This document shows positions 8,823-20,183 of a DNA stretch of 64,000 nt, piece by piece; within the stretch, counting starts at the first letter, position 1; each line of letters opens with the position of its first letter. A model generated the notes under the pieces. The model saw only the letters and a program-made list of their open reading frames with translations, made no database searches and was not told the origin of the DNA. The position numbers and the translations under genes are program-made. Location of the stretch: contig NZ_JAAMQZ010000002.1 in NCBI RefSeq assembly GCF_013522825.1, positions 214,034 to 278,033 of the forward strand, in the 5' to 3' direction. Source of the stretch: Stutzerimonas stutzeri (GTDB taxonomy: Bacteria > Pseudomonadota > Gammaproteobacteria > Pseudomonadales > Pseudomonadaceae).

Positions 8823-10046
8823 CTAGCCGCCGAAGTCGTCGAGCAGGATGTTCTCCGGCTCGACGCCCAGATCGGTGAGCAGCTTGATCACCGAGGCGTT
8901 CATCATCGGCGGGCCGCACATGTAGAACTCGCAATCTTCCGGCGCCGGATGATCTTTCAGGTAGTTCTCGTACAGCACGTTATGAATGAACCCGGTCGGG
9001 CCGTCCCAGTTGTCTTCAGGCTGTGGATCAGACAGCGCCAGATGCCACTGGAAATTGGGGTTCTCCGCCTGCAGTTGATCGTATTCCTCGACATAGAAGG
9101 CTTCGCGCATGGAGCGCGCACCGTACCAGAAGCTCATCTTGCGCTTGGACTTCAGACGCTTGAGCTGGTCGAAGATGTGCGAACGCATTGGTGCCATACC
9201 GGCACCACCACCGATGAAGACCATCTCGGCATCGGTGTCCTTGGCGAAGAACTCGCCGAAGGGACCGTAGACCGTGACCTTGTCGCCCGGCTTCAGGCTG
9301 AAGACCCAAGACGACATCTGACCCGGCGGCAGGTGGTCCTTGCCTGGCGGCGGCGAGGCGATACGGATATTGAACTTCACCAGACCGACTTCTTCAGGAT
9401 AGTTCGCCATGGAGTAGGCGCGCACCACGGTCTCATCGACCTTGGAGACATACTTCCACTGATTGAACTTGTCCCAGTCGCCGCGATATTCCTCTTGTAT
9501 ATCGAAGTCCTTGTAGTGAACTTCATGCGGCGGGCATTCGAGCTGCACATAACCGCCAGCGCGGAAGTCGACGTTCTCGCCTTCCGGCAGTTTCAGCGTC
9601 AGTTCCTTGATGAAGGTGGCCACGTTGGGGTTTGATTCCACCGTGCATTCCCACTTCTTCACGCCGAAGACTTCTTCCGGCACCTCGATCTTCATGTCCG
9701 CCTTGACCGGGGTCTGGCAGGACAGGCGCCAGCCCTCACCTGCTTCGCGACGGGTGAAGTGCGATTCTTCGGTAGGCAGCATTTCACCGCCCCCGCTCTC
9801 GACGATGCACTTGCACTGCGCGCAGGTACCGCCGCCGCCACAGGCGGACGAGAGGAAGATGTTGTTGGAGGCGAGTGTCTGCAGCAACTTGCCACCGGCA
9901 GGCACGGTAATGGTGCGTTCGCCGTTGATCTCGATGCTGATGTCGCCGCTGGAAACCAGCTTGGCGCGTGCCGCCAGGATGATCACCACCAGCGCAAGCA
10001 CGATGGCGGTGAACATGCCGATGGCGAGGAAAATTTCGTAACTCAT
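8823..10046 (-). CDS. nqrF: Na+-translocating NADH:quinone reductase subunit F
   Basis: A 407-residue NADH-oxidising subunit. After one membrane segment (residues 4-26) comes a 2Fe-2S ferredoxin domain with Cys69, Cys75, Cys78 and Cys110, then an FAD domain with RAYSMANYP, and an NADH domain with GGGAGMAP and the C-terminal YMCGPPMM. All cofactor motifs are intact, and the length is the usual 407-408. Electrons pass from NADH to FAD, to 2Fe-2S, and on to the flavins in NqrC and NqrB. It is followed by apbE and nqrM on the same strand. Confidence 0.97.
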   Translation of the reverse strand: MSYEIFLAIGMFTAIVLALVVIILAARAKLVSSGDISIEINGERTITVPAGGKLLQTLASNNIFLSSACGGGGTCAQCKCIVESGGGEMLPTEESHFTRREAGEGWRLSCQTPVKADMKIEVPEEVFGVKKWECTVESNPNVATFIKELTLKLPEGENVDFRAGGYVQLECPPHEVHYKDFDIQEEYRGDWDKFNQWKYVSKVDETVVRAYSMANYPEEVGLVKFNIRIASPPPGKDHLPPGQMSSWVFSLKPGDKVTVYGPFGEFFAKDTDAEMVFIGGGAGMAPMRSHIFDQLKRLKSKRKMSFWYGARSMREAFYVEEYDQLQAENPNFQWHLALSDPQPEDNWDGPTGFIHNVLYENYLKDHPAPEDCEFYMCGPPMMNASVIKLLTDLGVEPENILLDDFGG

Positions 10047-10061
10047 CTGTTCATCCCGTCC

Positions 10062-10669
10062 TTAGAGCTGTACGCCAGAGAATGACATGAAGCCCAGCGA
10101 CATCAGGCCGATGGTGATGAAGGTGATGCCCAGACCCTGCAGGCCATCCGGTACATCGCTGTACTTCAGCTTCTCGCGGATACCCGCCAGCAAGGCAATG
10201 GCCAGCGCCCAAGACAGACCCGAGCCCACGCCATATACCACGCTCTCGCCGAGGTTGTAGTCGCGTTCGACCATGAACAGCGTGCCACCCATGATGGCGC
10301 AGTTCACGGTAATCAGCGGCAGGAAGACCCCGAGAGCGTTGTAAAGGCTGGGAACATACTTATCGAGCAGCATTTCAAGAATCTGCACGATTGCCGCGAT
10401 CACGCCGATGTAGCTCAGCAGACCGAGGAAGCTCAGATCGACGTCCGGCAAACCGGCCCAGGACAAAGCCCCGGCCTTGAGCAGGTAGACGTAGATCAGG
10501 TTGTTGGCCGGTACGGTAATGGCTTGCACCACGATGACCGCGATGCCCAGACCGATGGCCGTCTCAACCTTCTTCGAGATGGCGATGAAGGTACACATGC
10601 CGAGGAAGAACGCCAGGGCCATGTTCTCGATGAACACGGCGCGGACGAACAGGCTGATGTAATGCTCCA

Positions 10670-10670
<1 letters not shown>
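10062..10670 (-). CDS. nqrE: Na+-translocating NADH:quinone reductase subunit E
   Basis: A 202-residue membrane subunit with six hydrophobic segments, homologous to RnfA and pairing with NqrD in inverted topology. Its stretch [13 protein letters not shown] holds the cysteine that, with the equivalent in NqrD, ligates the membrane iron centre. The ATG at 10670 overlaps the last base of nqrD. The length equals that of Vibrio NqrE to within a few residues, and no motif is lost. Confidence 0.97.
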
Positions 10671-11340
<670 letters not shown>

Positions 11341-11344
<4 letters not shown>

Positions 11345-12132
11345 GCCTCCCCTGTGCGCAGATTGGCGATAAAGGTGCCGAAGCCGTTTTCACCCAGCCA
11401 GAAGTGCAGCAGATTGTTTACGCCGTTGGTCGTGAGGGTCGCACCGGCCAGACCATCGACCTGATGTTGAGCCCTCGGGCTCTGCGGATCGACGTTGCCC
11501 TTGACGATCTGCACAGCCAACTTGTTGCTGTCATCGAACAATTCCTTGCCCGGCCACAGGCCGCGCCACTTCGGATTGTCGATTTCGCCTCCGAGGCCAG
11601 GCGTTTCACCGTGCTGGTAGAAGCCGAAGCCGGCAACGGTATCCAGGTCGCCTTGTACCGCCATGAAGCCATAAAGCGTCGACCACAAACCGTAGCCGCG
11701 AACCGGCAGGATCAGCGTGTCGATATCACCATCCTGGCCCTCAACGATATAAACGGTGCTGTAACGCTCACGGCGCTTGATCGAAGCGATATCCTGGTTG
11801 CCAGGCAGCGCCTTGGACAACGCCGGATCCTTCGCCGCCACCAGCGGATCGAATGTCTGGGCATCGAACTCGTCGCTGAACCTGCCGGTTTCCAGATCGA
11901 CCAGTCGGGCCACGATACGCTCGTCGAACAGCGACTTGATCTGATTACCGGACATGCCTGGCTGGCCCAGGCCGGCGATAGCGAGGATGCTGCGCTGCTT
12001 GTCCAGCAGACGGTTTTCTTCCTGGGTCGGGCGCAGCGCCACGGCGGCGCCCGCCACGAAGATGGAGCACACCAGGCAGACCAACAGGGCTACCGTCAGC
12101 GTGCGGACGGTGGATTCTTTCTGACTAGACAT
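11341..12132 (-). CDS. nqrC: Na+-translocating NADH:quinone reductase subunit C
   Basis: A 263-residue subunit with an N-terminal membrane anchor (residues 10-32) and a periplasmic domain. Thr232 in [11 protein letters not shown] is the expected attachment site of covalent FMN, the target of the ApbE encoded downstream. The start overlaps nqrB by eight bases. The length and the [16 protein letters not shown] stretch fit the family. Confidence 0.97.
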
Positions 12133-13336
12133 TACGTGCCAGCCTCCGCTTGATATTGGCCTGGATGACGAAATGGTCGATCAGCGGCGCACACAGGTTG
12201 GCGAACAGGATCGCCAGCATCATGCCTTCCGGGAAGGCCGGGTTGACCACGCGGATCAGCACCACCATCACACCGATGAGAATGCCGAACACCCATTTGC
12301 CGGTATTGGTCATGGAGGCCGAAACCGGGTCGGTTGCCATGAAGATCAGACCGAAGGCGAAACCACCCACCACCATATGCCAGTACCACGGCATGCCGAA
12401 TAGTGGATTGGTGTCGGAGCCGATCAGGTTGAACAGGTAGCTCAGGGCAATCATGCCGATCATCACACCGGCGACGATGCGCCAGGAGGCAATCTTGGTC
12501 AGCAGCAGGATTGCACCGCCGATGAAGATCGCCAGCGTGCTGGTTTCACCTATGGAGCCATGCATGGTGCCGATGAAGGCATCCATCCAGCTGATGCCGT
12601 TGTCGATCACGTTCTCGATGCCGCCGACGAAGCCGAGGCTCAGCGCGGTCGCGCCGGAGAAACCATCCACAGCGGTCCACACCGCATCCCCGGACATCTG
12701 CGCCGGATAGGCGAAGAACAGGAAGGCACGCGCGGTCAGCGCCGGGTTGAGGAAGTTCTTGCCGGTACCGCCGAAGATTTCCTTGCCGATCACCACACCA
12801 AAGCTGATACCCAGCGCAACCTGCCACAGCGGGATGGTCGGCGGCAGGATCAGTGCGAACAGTACGGAGGTGACGAAGAAGCCCTCGTTGACTTCATGCT
12901 TGCGGATGGAAGCGAACAGCACTTCCCAGAAACCGCCAGCAATGAAGGCCACCGCGTAGATTGGCAGGAAGTAAGCCGCGCCCTGGATGAAGTTGTCCCA
13001 CAGGCTGTTCGGATCGAAGCCGGCAAACATGCCGATCAGGCCGAAGCGCCAGCCGTCCTGCGCAGCCAGAAGATCCGGGTTCTGCGCAAAAATCAGGTTG
13101 GCCTGGTAGCCGGTGTTCCACATACCGAAGAACATCGCCGGGAACGTACACAGCCAGACGGTGATCATCATGCGCTTGAGGTCGATACCGTCGCGCACGT
13201 GAGCGGTGGTCTTGGTGACGCTGCCCGGGCGATAGAGGAAGGTATCGGCAGCTTCGTACAGTGCGTACCACTTCTCGTACTTGCCGCCTTTTTCGAAATG
13301 ATGCTCGATCTTGTCGAGGAATGCGCGAATGCCCAT
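12125..13336 (-). CDS. nqrB: Na+-translocating NADH:quinone reductase subunit B
   Basis: A 403-residue polytopic subunit that forms most of the ion path and binds riboflavin and covalent FMN. Thr230 in [10 protein letters not shown] is the FMN attachment site. About ten hydrophobic segments are visible. In P. aeruginosa, as I recall, the NQR complex was reported to move protons rather than sodium. The residues behind that difference cannot be judged reliably here, so the ion used by this enzyme is left open. Confidence 0.97.
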   Translation of the reverse strand: MGIRAFLDKIEHHFEKGGKYEKWYALYEAADTFLYRPGSVTKTTAHVRDGIDLKRMMITVWLCTFPAMFFGMWNTGYQANLIFAQNPDLLAAQDGWRFGLIGMFAGFDPNSLWDNFIQGAAYFLPIYAVAFIAGGFWEVLFASIRKHEVNEGFFVTSVLFALILPPTIPLWQVALGISFGVVIGKEIFGGTGKNFLNPALTARAFLFFAYPAQMSGDAVWTAVDGFSGATALSLGFVGGIENVIDNGISWMDAFIGTMHGSIGETSTLAIFIGGAILLLTKIASWRIVAGVMIGMIALSYLFNLIGSDTNPLFGMPWYWHMVVGGFAFGLIFMATDPVSASMTNTGKWVFGILIGVMVVLIRVVNPAFPEGMMLAILFANLCAPLIDHFVIQANIKRRLARNV

Positions 13337-13339
13337 GCC

Positions 13340-14722
<1,383 letters not shown>

Positions 14723-14748
14723 CTAGCGAAAAGTCCAATTGCTCAACA

Positions 14749-14771
14749 CGCGCCATTAAGTTAATGGCGCG
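14749..14771. promoter_or_regulatory. Perfect 11-bp dyad in the nqrA leader
   Basis: CGCGCCATTAA, one central G, then TTAATGGCGCG: a perfect 23-bp palindrome 72 bases before nqrA. It lies downstream of the predicted nqr promoter, so it could be a repressor operator or a leader hairpin (9-bp stem with loop AAGTT). No T-run follows on either strand, which argues against a terminator. Confidence 0.6.
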
Positions 14772-14803
14772 ACGCTATGTCGCGGAATGTAGAAATCTGC
14801 ACG

Positions 14804-14809
14804 ATTATA
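14804..14809 (-). promoter_or_regulatory. Predicted -10 box of the nqr operon
   Basis: The leftward strand reads TATAAT, a perfect sigma-70 -10 hexamer, about 127 bases before nqrA. No good -35 hexamer is found 16-18 bases upstream, so an activator may be needed or the box may be fortuitous. The start of transcription would fall near 14797. Confidence 0.45.
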
Positions 14810-14984
14810 AGGGCCGTCAGCCTTGAGTGGCCACCCAAGTGCTTTCAAATTTTGACTGACGACAAGCGCGCCTTGCCAAATAAGCAATAAAGGTCGGCAA
14901 TCCACAGCAAGCCGGTCATTTCAGGCCTCGACATTTGCGCCGCAGCACTAACAACTGCAACGAATAAGCCACAGGAGCTCGGCC

Positions 14985-15326
14985 ATGCCTTTCAATGCAA
15001 ACTACGCCACCGATGTACCCACACGCGCCGAAGTGGATGCGCTGACGGGTTTCACTTTGCTGGAATTTGGCACCGGATGGTGCGGCCATTGCCAGGCAGT
15101 GCAACCCCTGCTGGCCACCGCAATGACCGACCGGGACATTCATCACTTGAAGATAGAGGATGGGCCGGGCCGCCCGCTGGGCCGTTCGTTTCGGGTCAAG
15201 CTCTGGCCGACACTGATCCTCCTGCGCCAGGGAGAGGAACTGGCCCGTCTGGTTCGCCCGACGAGGGCGGAGGATATCGCCCAGGCGCTGGACCTGGCAG
15301 GCAGCAGGGGCGCCAACATGGCATAA
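14985..15326 (+). CDS. Thioredoxin-fold protein with a CGHC active site
   Basis: A 113-residue single-domain thioredoxin-like protein. The active site is WCGHC with Cys33 and Cys36; CGHC is the dipeptide of protein disulfide isomerases rather than the CGPC of classical thioredoxin, so its redox potential may be higher. The cis-proline loop LWPTLILL is present. There is no signal peptide, so it is expected in the cytoplasm. The CAGGAG ribosome site is well placed. It is divergent from nqrA and precedes the yffB-dapD block. The substrate is unknown. Confidence 0.85.
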   Translation: MPFNANYATDVPTRAEVDALTGFTLLEFGTGWCGHCQAVQPLLATAMTDRDIHHLKIEDGPGRPLGRSFRVKLWPTLILLRQGEELARLVRPTRAEDIAQALDLAGSRGANMA

Positions 15327-15363
15327 TTCGCAACCCTGTCTGGCCCACAAGCGAAATTCGTTT

Positions 15364-15735
15364 ATGCCTCACGAAAACAAAAGACTCCATCTGTATGGCA
15401 TCAAGGCCTGCGACACCATGAAGAAGGCCCGTACCTGGCTTGACCAGCAGGGGCTGAATTACACCTTCCATGATTACAAGAGCGCCGGCATCGACCACGC
15501 TCATCTGCAGGCCTGGTGCGACGAACATGGCTGGCAGACCATCCTCAACCGTGCCGGCACTACCTTTCGCAAGCTCGACGAGACGCAGAAGGCCAACCTT
15601 GACCAGGCCAAAGCTATCGCCTTGATGCTGGCGCAGCCCTCGATGATCAAGCGCCCGGTGCTCGACCTTGGCGACAGAACACTGGTCGGCTTCAAGCCCG
15701 ATCTCTATGCCGCCGCGCTGACCGAGACGAACTGA
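15364..15735 (+). CDS. yffB: ArsC/Spx-family protein YffB
   Basis: A 123-residue protein of the ArsC/Spx thioredoxin-fold family. It keeps one N-terminal cysteine (Cys16 in GIKACDTMKKA), the family arginine region (GTTFRKL) and the closing motif KRPVLDLG. It lacks the extra cysteines needed for arsenate reduction, and YffB proteins are thought to act on glutathione-linked thiols instead. It lies 46 bases upstream of dapD, the same order as in P. aeruginosa. The true substrate is unknown. Confidence 0.85.
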   Translation: MPHENKRLHLYGIKACDTMKKARTWLDQQGLNYTFHDYKSAGIDHAHLQAWCDEHGWQTILNRAGTTFRKLDETQKANLDQAKAIALMLAQPSMIKRPVLDLGDRTLVGFKPDLYAAALTETN

Positions 15736-15781
15736 GCGCGCTCGCCGCAAGCGCCTGCACCCGACAAATTCAGGATTACTC

Positions 15782-16816
15782 ATGAACAACACGCTTTTCA
15801 GCCTCGCCTTCGGTGTCGGCACCCAGAACCGCCAGGGCAGCTGGCTCGAAGTCTTCTACGCACAACCCCTGCGGCAACCCGCCCCCGAGCTGGTCGCCGC
15901 CATCGCGCCGCTGCTGGCTTACGAAGGCGGCAACCAGGCCATCGCCATTACCATTGCCCAGGCCGCACAACTGGCCGATGCGATCAAACCGCTGGATGCC
16001 GCTCAACATGCGCTGCTGACTCGCCTGGCCGAAAGCCAGCGTCCACTGGTGGTCACCCTACTGGCAGAAGATGCCGCACCGACCTCCACACCCGAGGCCT
16101 ACCTCAAGCTGCACCTGCTGTCTCACCGCCTGGCCAGACCGCATGAACTGAGCCTGGCCGGTATCTTCGCCCTGCTGCCCAATGTCGCCTGGACCAACCA
16201 GGGCGCCGTGGACCTGGCCGAACTGGCCGAACGTCAACTGGAGGCACGGCTGAAGGGCAACCTGCTGGCAGTCACCTCAGTCGACAAGTTTCCGAAGATG
16301 AGCGACTACGTGATTCCCACCGGCGTGCGCATCGCCGATACCGCGCGCATCCGTCTGGGTGCCTACATCGGCGAAGGCACCACGGTGATGCATGAAGGTT
16401 TCGTCAACTTCAATGCCGGTACCGAAGGCCCCGGCATGATCGAAGGCCGTGTCTCGGCAGGCGTCTTCGTCGGCAAGGGTTCGGATCTCGGCGGCGGCTG
16501 CTCCACCATGGGCACCCTCTCCGGCGGCGGCAATATCGTCATTTCCGTGGGCGAAGGCTGCCTGATCGGCGCCAATGCCGGCATCGGCATTCCCTTGGGT
16601 GACCGCAACACCGTGGAGTCAGGCCTGTACATCACCGCAGGGACCAAGGTGAACCTGCTCGACGAACAGGGCGAGCTGGTCAAGGTGGTCAAGGCGCGCG
16701 AACTGGCTGGCCAGACCGACCTGCTGTTCCGTCGCAACTCCCTGAGCGGCGCCGTGGAGTGCAAAACCCACAAATCCGCCATCGAACTGAACGAGGCGCT
16801 GCACGCGCATAACTAA
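15782..16816 (+). CDS. dapD: 2,3,4,5-Tetrahydropyridine-2,6-dicarboxylate N-succinyltransferase
   Basis: A 344-residue DapD of the long (mycobacterial/Pseudomonas) type. It uses succinyl-CoA to acylate tetrahydrodipicolinate in the lysine and meso-diaminopimelate pathway, so it also feeds peptidoglycan. The C-terminal half shows left-handed beta-helix hexapeptide repeats (for example ADTARIRLGAYIGEGTTVM and GEGCLIGANAGIGIPLG), and the catalytic region holds NFNAGTEGPGMIEGRVS. Its neighbours yffB and csdA-csdE match P. aeruginosa. Confidence 0.95.
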   Translation: MNNTLFSLAFGVGTQNRQGSWLEVFYAQPLRQPAPELVAAIAPLLAYEGGNQAIAITIAQAAQLADAIKPLDAAQHALLTRLAESQRPLVVTLLAEDAAPTSTPEAYLKLHLLSHRLARPHELSLAGIFALLPNVAWTNQGAVDLAELAERQLEARLKGNLLAVTSVDKFPKMSDYVIPTGVRIADTARIRLGAYIGEGTTVMHEGFVNFNAGTEGPGMIEGRVSAGVFVGKGSDLGGGCSTMGTLSGGGNIVISVGEGCLIGANAGIGIPLGDRNTVESGLYITAGTKVNLLDEQGELVKVVKARELAGQTDLLFRRNSLSGAVECKTHKSAIELNEALHAHN

Positions 16817-16828
16817 GCCGATCAGAGG

Positions 16829-16895
16829 CGCTGGAGGCTGGAGGCGAAACGGAGAGCGTGCTGTGGCGTTCTCGTCCAGCCTTCAGCCTCCAGCG
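16829..16895. repeat. Inverted GGAGGCTGGAGG repeat between dapD and csdA
   Basis: CGCTGGAGGCTGGAGG (16829-16844) faces CCTTCAGCCTCCAGCG (16880-16895), pairing at 15 of 16 positions across a 35-base loop. It can act as the dapD terminator stem or be a dispersed repeat; the same GGCTGGA unit is tandemly repeated at 51920-51959. Confidence 0.6.
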
Positions 16896-16926
16896 GCTTT
16901 CAAACTCCGAGCCGAAGGGTCGAACG

Positions 16927-18132
16927 ATGTCTCTGGTATCTCCCTGGCGTTCCGACTTTCCTGCCCTGGCCATTCTCGAAGCCCAGGGGCAGACCTATCT
17001 CGACAGCGCGGCGACCTCGCAAAAGCCCCAGGCGCTGATCGATGCGCTGACCGGTTACTACACCAGCGGCACCGCCAATGTGCATCGCGCCCAGCACCAG
17101 ACCGCCGAGCGGGCGACACGGGCCTTCGAGAATGCTCGGATCAAGGTAGCGCACTGGTTGAACGCCCGCAGCCCCACCGAAATCGTCTTTACTCACGGCG
17201 CCACCGAAGCGCTGAACCTGCTGGCCTATGGCCTGGAACATCTGCTGCGACCGGACGACGAGATCGTTGTCAGCGCTCTCGAACACCACGCCAACCTGCT
17301 GCCCTGGCAACAGCTGGCCAGGCGGCGCGGCGTCAAGTTGGTGGTTTTGCCGCTGGATGCACACGGCCTGATCGATCTGGAAATGGCCGCAAAACTGATC
17401 GGGCCGCGCACACGCCTGCTCGCCGTCAGCCAGCTGTCCAATGTCCTGGGTGCCTGGCAACCTCTGGCGCAGTTGTTGCCACTGGCCAAGGCCCAGGGCG
17501 CGCTGACCATCGTCGACGGCGCCCAGGGCGTGGTGCATGGGCGGCATGACATGCAGACACTGGCCTGCGACTTCTACGTACTGTCCAGCCACAAGCTCTA
17601 TGGCCCGGAAGGGGTCGGCGCGCTTTATGGTCGCGGCGAATCCCTGCTCAAGCTCGACCACTGGCAGTTCGGTGGCGAGATGGTCCGGGTGGCCGACTTC
17701 CAGAGTGCCGAATTCCACGCCGCGCCACTGGGTTTCGAGGCCGGCACCCCGCCCATCGGAGCGGTGATCGGCCTCGGCGCAACCCTGGATTACCTGTCGA
17801 AACTGGACGCCACAGCCGTAGCCGCTCACGAGCAGAAACTGCACAACCAGTTGCTGAGCGGATTGGCCGCCTGCCCAGGCGTGCAGCTGCTAGGCAACCC
17901 CCAGGTGGCGCTGGCCAGCTTTACCGTCAACGGCATTCATCATGGCGATCTGGCGCATCTGCTGACCGAACAGGGCATCGCCGTGCGCAGCGGAACCCAC
18001 TGCACACAACCGCTGATGAAGACTCTGGGCATCGATGGCGCCATTCGCGTATCGCTCGGGCTGTACAGCGACGGCGGCGACCTGCAGCGTTTCTTCACCG
18101 CGCTGGAGCGTGCACTGGAGCTGCTGCAATGA
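16927..18132 (+). CDS. csdA: Cysteine desulfurase CsdA
   Basis: A 401-residue PLP enzyme that removes sulfur from cysteine for Fe-S cluster and thio-cofactor synthesis. The PLP lysine is in SSHKLYGPEG, and the persulfide cysteine is Cys359 in RSGTHCTQPL, characteristic of the group II (SufS/CsdA) type. The length equals E. coli CsdA. I chose the ATG at 16927, with AAGGG ahead of it, over an upstream in-frame ATG at 16858 that lies inside the repeat. It overlaps csdE by four bases, so donor and acceptor are co-translated. Confidence 0.93.
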   Translation: MSLVSPWRSDFPALAILEAQGQTYLDSAATSQKPQALIDALTGYYTSGTANVHRAQHQTAERATRAFENARIKVAHWLNARSPTEIVFTHGATEALNLLAYGLEHLLRPDDEIVVSALEHHANLLPWQQLARRRGVKLVVLPLDAHGLIDLEMAAKLIGPRTRLLAVSQLSNVLGAWQPLAQLLPLAKAQGALTIVDGAQGVVHGRHDMQTLACDFYVLSSHKLYGPEGVGALYGRGESLLKLDHWQFGGEMVRVADFQSAEFHAAPLGFEAGTPPIGAVIGLGATLDYLSKLDATAVAAHEQKLHNQLLSGLAACPGVQLLGNPQVALASFTVNGIHHGDLAHLLTEQGIAVRSGTHCTQPLMKTLGIDGAIRVSLGLYSDGGDLQRFFTALERALELLQ

Positions 18133-18545
18133 ACGACCTGCCGACTGCCGCTCGCGAGGTACTGGTTGAATTCCAACAGGCAGCCGGCTGGGAACAGCGC
18201 GCGCGCCTGCTGATGCAATGGGGTGATCGACTGGAACCGGTCGACGAGGACGAGCGCAACGAAACCAACCTGGTCAGCGGTTGCGAAAGCCGGGTGTGGC
18301 TGATCGGTGACAGACCGGGCCATCACTGGCATTTCCGCGCCACCAGCGAAGCACGCCTGCTGCGCGGCCTGCTCGCCGTGCTGCTGGCGCGCGTCAATGG
18401 GCTCGACAGCTACCAGCTGTTGCAGCTCGACGTCACGCACTGGTTCGAACAGCTCGGTCTGTCCCGGCAGCTGTCGCCCTCACGCAGCAATGGCATGAAT
18501 GCGGTACTCGAACGCATGCACCACATCAGCCAGCATGCGGGTTAA
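18129..18545 (+). CDS. csdE: Sulfur acceptor protein CsdE (SufE family)
   Basis: A 138-residue SufE-fold protein that takes the persulfide from CsdA and stimulates its activity. The acceptor cysteine is Cys52 in LVSGCESRVW. The ATG overlaps the csdA stop (ATGA). The length and the GLLAVLLARVNG stretch fit SufE/CsdE. The pairing with a csdA of the CsdA type, and the absence of sufBCD nearby, favour CsdE over SufE. Confidence 0.9.
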   Translation: MNDLPTAAREVLVEFQQAAGWEQRARLLMQWGDRLEPVDEDERNETNLVSGCESRVWLIGDRPGHHWHFRATSEARLLRGLLAVLLARVNGLDSYQLLQLDVTHWFEQLGLSRQLSPSRSNGMNAVLERMHHISQHAG

Positions 18546-18604
18546 AGCTACCTGCCGGTTCGAGCCAGACAGCCGCAGCCATCCGACCCGAGGCGAATCA
18601 GACT

Positions 18605-18654
18605 GTAGCCTGGATTAGCCGAAGGCGTAATCCGGGTTTCCGAAGGCGTAATCC
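18605..18654. repeat. 50-bp repeat, copy 1, with 21-bp internal units
   Basis: Contains two tandem units of CCGAAGGCGTAATCC at 21-base spacing, plus a third, weaker unit (TGAAGACGTAATCC) to about 18675. The same 50 bp occurs inverted at 61642-61691 with two differences. It fills the convergent gap between csdE and wrbA and is probably a dispersed REP-like element. Confidence 0.75.
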
Positions 18655-18689
18655 AGATATTGAAGACGTAATCCTTTTACGCCTTCAGA

Positions 18690-19289
18690 TCAACCCTTGA
18701 GCTTGATCGCGGTCTTGGCCACCAGCTCGCCCTGGTAGCGGGCGATGGTCAGTTCCTTGGTGGAAGGCTGGCGCGAGCCGTCGCCACCGGCAATGGTCGA
18801 GGCGCCGTAGGGCGTGCCGCCGTTGGTTTCGGAAATATCGAAGAATTCGCCGATACCATAACCGGTCGGCACGATGATCATTCCGTGGTGCGCCAGGGTG
18901 GTCCAGGTAGAGGTGATGGTCATCTCCTGGCCACCGCCGGTGCCGGTGGAGGTAAAGACGCTGGCGACCTTGCCGTGCAGCGCGCCCTTGGCCCAGAGCC
19001 CGCCGGTCTGGTCGAGGAAATTGCGCATCTGCCCGGACATGTTGCCGAAGCGGGTGGGTGTGCCGAAGATGATCGCATCGTAGTCGGGCAGTTCGCTCGG
19101 GCTGGCCACCGGCGCAGCCTGGTCGGCCTTGCCGCCAGCGTTTTTGAACACCTCTTCAGGCATCGTCTCCGGCACCCGCTTGATGGTCACCTCGGCACCC
19201 GAAACGCCGCGCGCGCCTTCGGCGATGGCGTTGGCCATGGTTTCAATATGGCCGTACATGGAATGGTAGAGCACAAGAATCTTCGCCAT
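18690..19289 (-). CDS. wrbA: NAD(P)H:quinone oxidoreductase WrbA
   Basis: A 199-residue flavodoxin-like FMN enzyme that reduces quinones by two electrons, avoiding semiquinone radicals. FMN-binding stretches are visible: [11 protein letters not shown] near residue 9 and [16 protein letters not shown] near residue 75; [10 protein letters not shown] follows. The length fits WrbA (E. coli 198). It lies 44 bases downstream of the pirin gene on the same strand, so the two likely form an operon for quinone/flavonoid-type redox stress. Confidence 0.93.
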   Translation of the reverse strand: MAKILVLYHSMYGHIETMANAIAEGARGVSGAEVTIKRVPETMPEEVFKNAGGKADQAAPVASPSELPDYDAIIFGTPTRFGNMSGQMRNFLDQTGGLWAKGALHGKVASVFTSTGTGGGQEMTITSTWTTLAHHGMIIVPTGYGIGEFFDISETNGGTPYGASTIAGGDGSRQPSTKELTIARYQGELVAKTAIKLKG

Positions 19290-19333
19290 TATTTCTTCCT
19301 CTTTGATCAGATCAGGTTGAATTGCCAGCCCGC

Positions 19334-20032
19334 TCAGCGGACATCCACCAGCACCACTTCGCTATCTTCCAAGGCTTTCACGCTCAGCAGAACCTCATCA
19401 CGCACCGCCACGCCGTCGCCACTGCTGGCAATGACATCACCGACCTCGATCCGTCCGCTGGCCGGGACCAGATAGACCTTTCGGCCTTCTTCAATCGGGT
19501 ATTGGGCAACCTGTCCGGCAGAAAGTGTCGCCGCCACCAGCCGCGCATCGGCGCGAATCGACAGGACGTCGGTGTCGTCCTCGATACCGCTGGCCAGGGT
19601 CACGAAGACGCCGGCGCGCTCACCTCGCGGAAAAGGCTGCGTACCCCAGCTCGGCGGCAGGCCGCTACGATCAGGGTAGATCCATATCTGGAAGAGTTCG
19701 CAGGTTTCGTCTTCCCGGTTGAATTCGCTGTGGGCGATACCGGTACCGGCGCTCATTACCTGTACGTCGCCGGCCAGGGTTCGACCTCGGTTACCAAGGC
19801 TGTCCTCGTGCGTGATAGCGCCCTTGCGCACATAGGTAATGATTTCCATGTCGCGGTGGGGATGAGTGGGAAAGCCTGAATGAGGCGCGATACGATCGTC
19901 ATTCCAGACGCGCAGCCGTCCCCAGTGCATGCGCAGCGGATCATGGTAGTCGGCAAAGGAAAAATGATGACGGGTATCGAGCCAGCCATGGCTGGCTCTA
20001 CCCAGTTCGCTACGTGGACGTAATTCGATCAT
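19334..20032 (-). CDS. Pirin family protein
   Basis: A 232-residue bicupin of the pirin family. The metal site is complete: His57 and His59 in THPHRD, His101 and Glu103 in GIAHSEF. Some pirins (YhaK, YhhW type) cleave quercetin; others have regulatory roles, so the activity here is open. It is the first gene of a pirin-wrbA unit. A symmetric ATCGATA/TATCGAT site about 120 bases upstream suggests control by a LysR- or TetR-like regulator encoded elsewhere. Confidence 0.88.
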   Translation of the reverse strand: MIELRPRSELGRASHGWLDTRHHFSFADYHDPLRMHWGRLRVWNDDRIAPHSGFPTHPHRDMEIITYVRKGAITHEDSLGNRGRTLAGDVQVMSAGTGIAHSEFNREDETCELFQIWIYPDRSGLPPSWGTQPFPRGERAGVFVTLASGIEDDTDVLSIRADARLVAATLSAGQVAQYPIEEGRKVYLVPASGRIEVGDVIASSGDGVAVRDEVLLSVKALEDSEVVLVDVR

Positions 20033-20149
20033 TGCTTGCAGCCTCGCTCACTGGATGCCGGCCCCGCGTTTCAGCAGGGCCATGGCCTTGATTGAGACCA
20101 TCTTCTATCGAATACACTCCCTTATGGTTGGAATTTACTGCGCAAAGCC

Positions 20150-20172
20150 ATCGATAAACTCGATATATCGAT
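20150..20172. promoter_or_regulatory. Operator-like dyad upstream of the pirin-wrbA genes
   Basis: ATCGATA (20150-20156), nine bases, then TATCGAT (20166-20172), a perfect 7-bp inverted repeat. A second perfect palindrome, TCGATATATCGA, overlaps its right half (20160-20171). Spacing and A/T-rich symmetry resemble LysR-type binding sites. No LysR gene is adjacent. Confidence 0.5.
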
Positions 20173-20183
20173 AGCTTTTACTG

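Noticed and set aside
18605..18675. Spaced repeats that could suggest a CRISPR array
   Set aside because: Only three imperfect 15-base units with short gaps and no cas gene; it matches the dispersed repeat at 61642.
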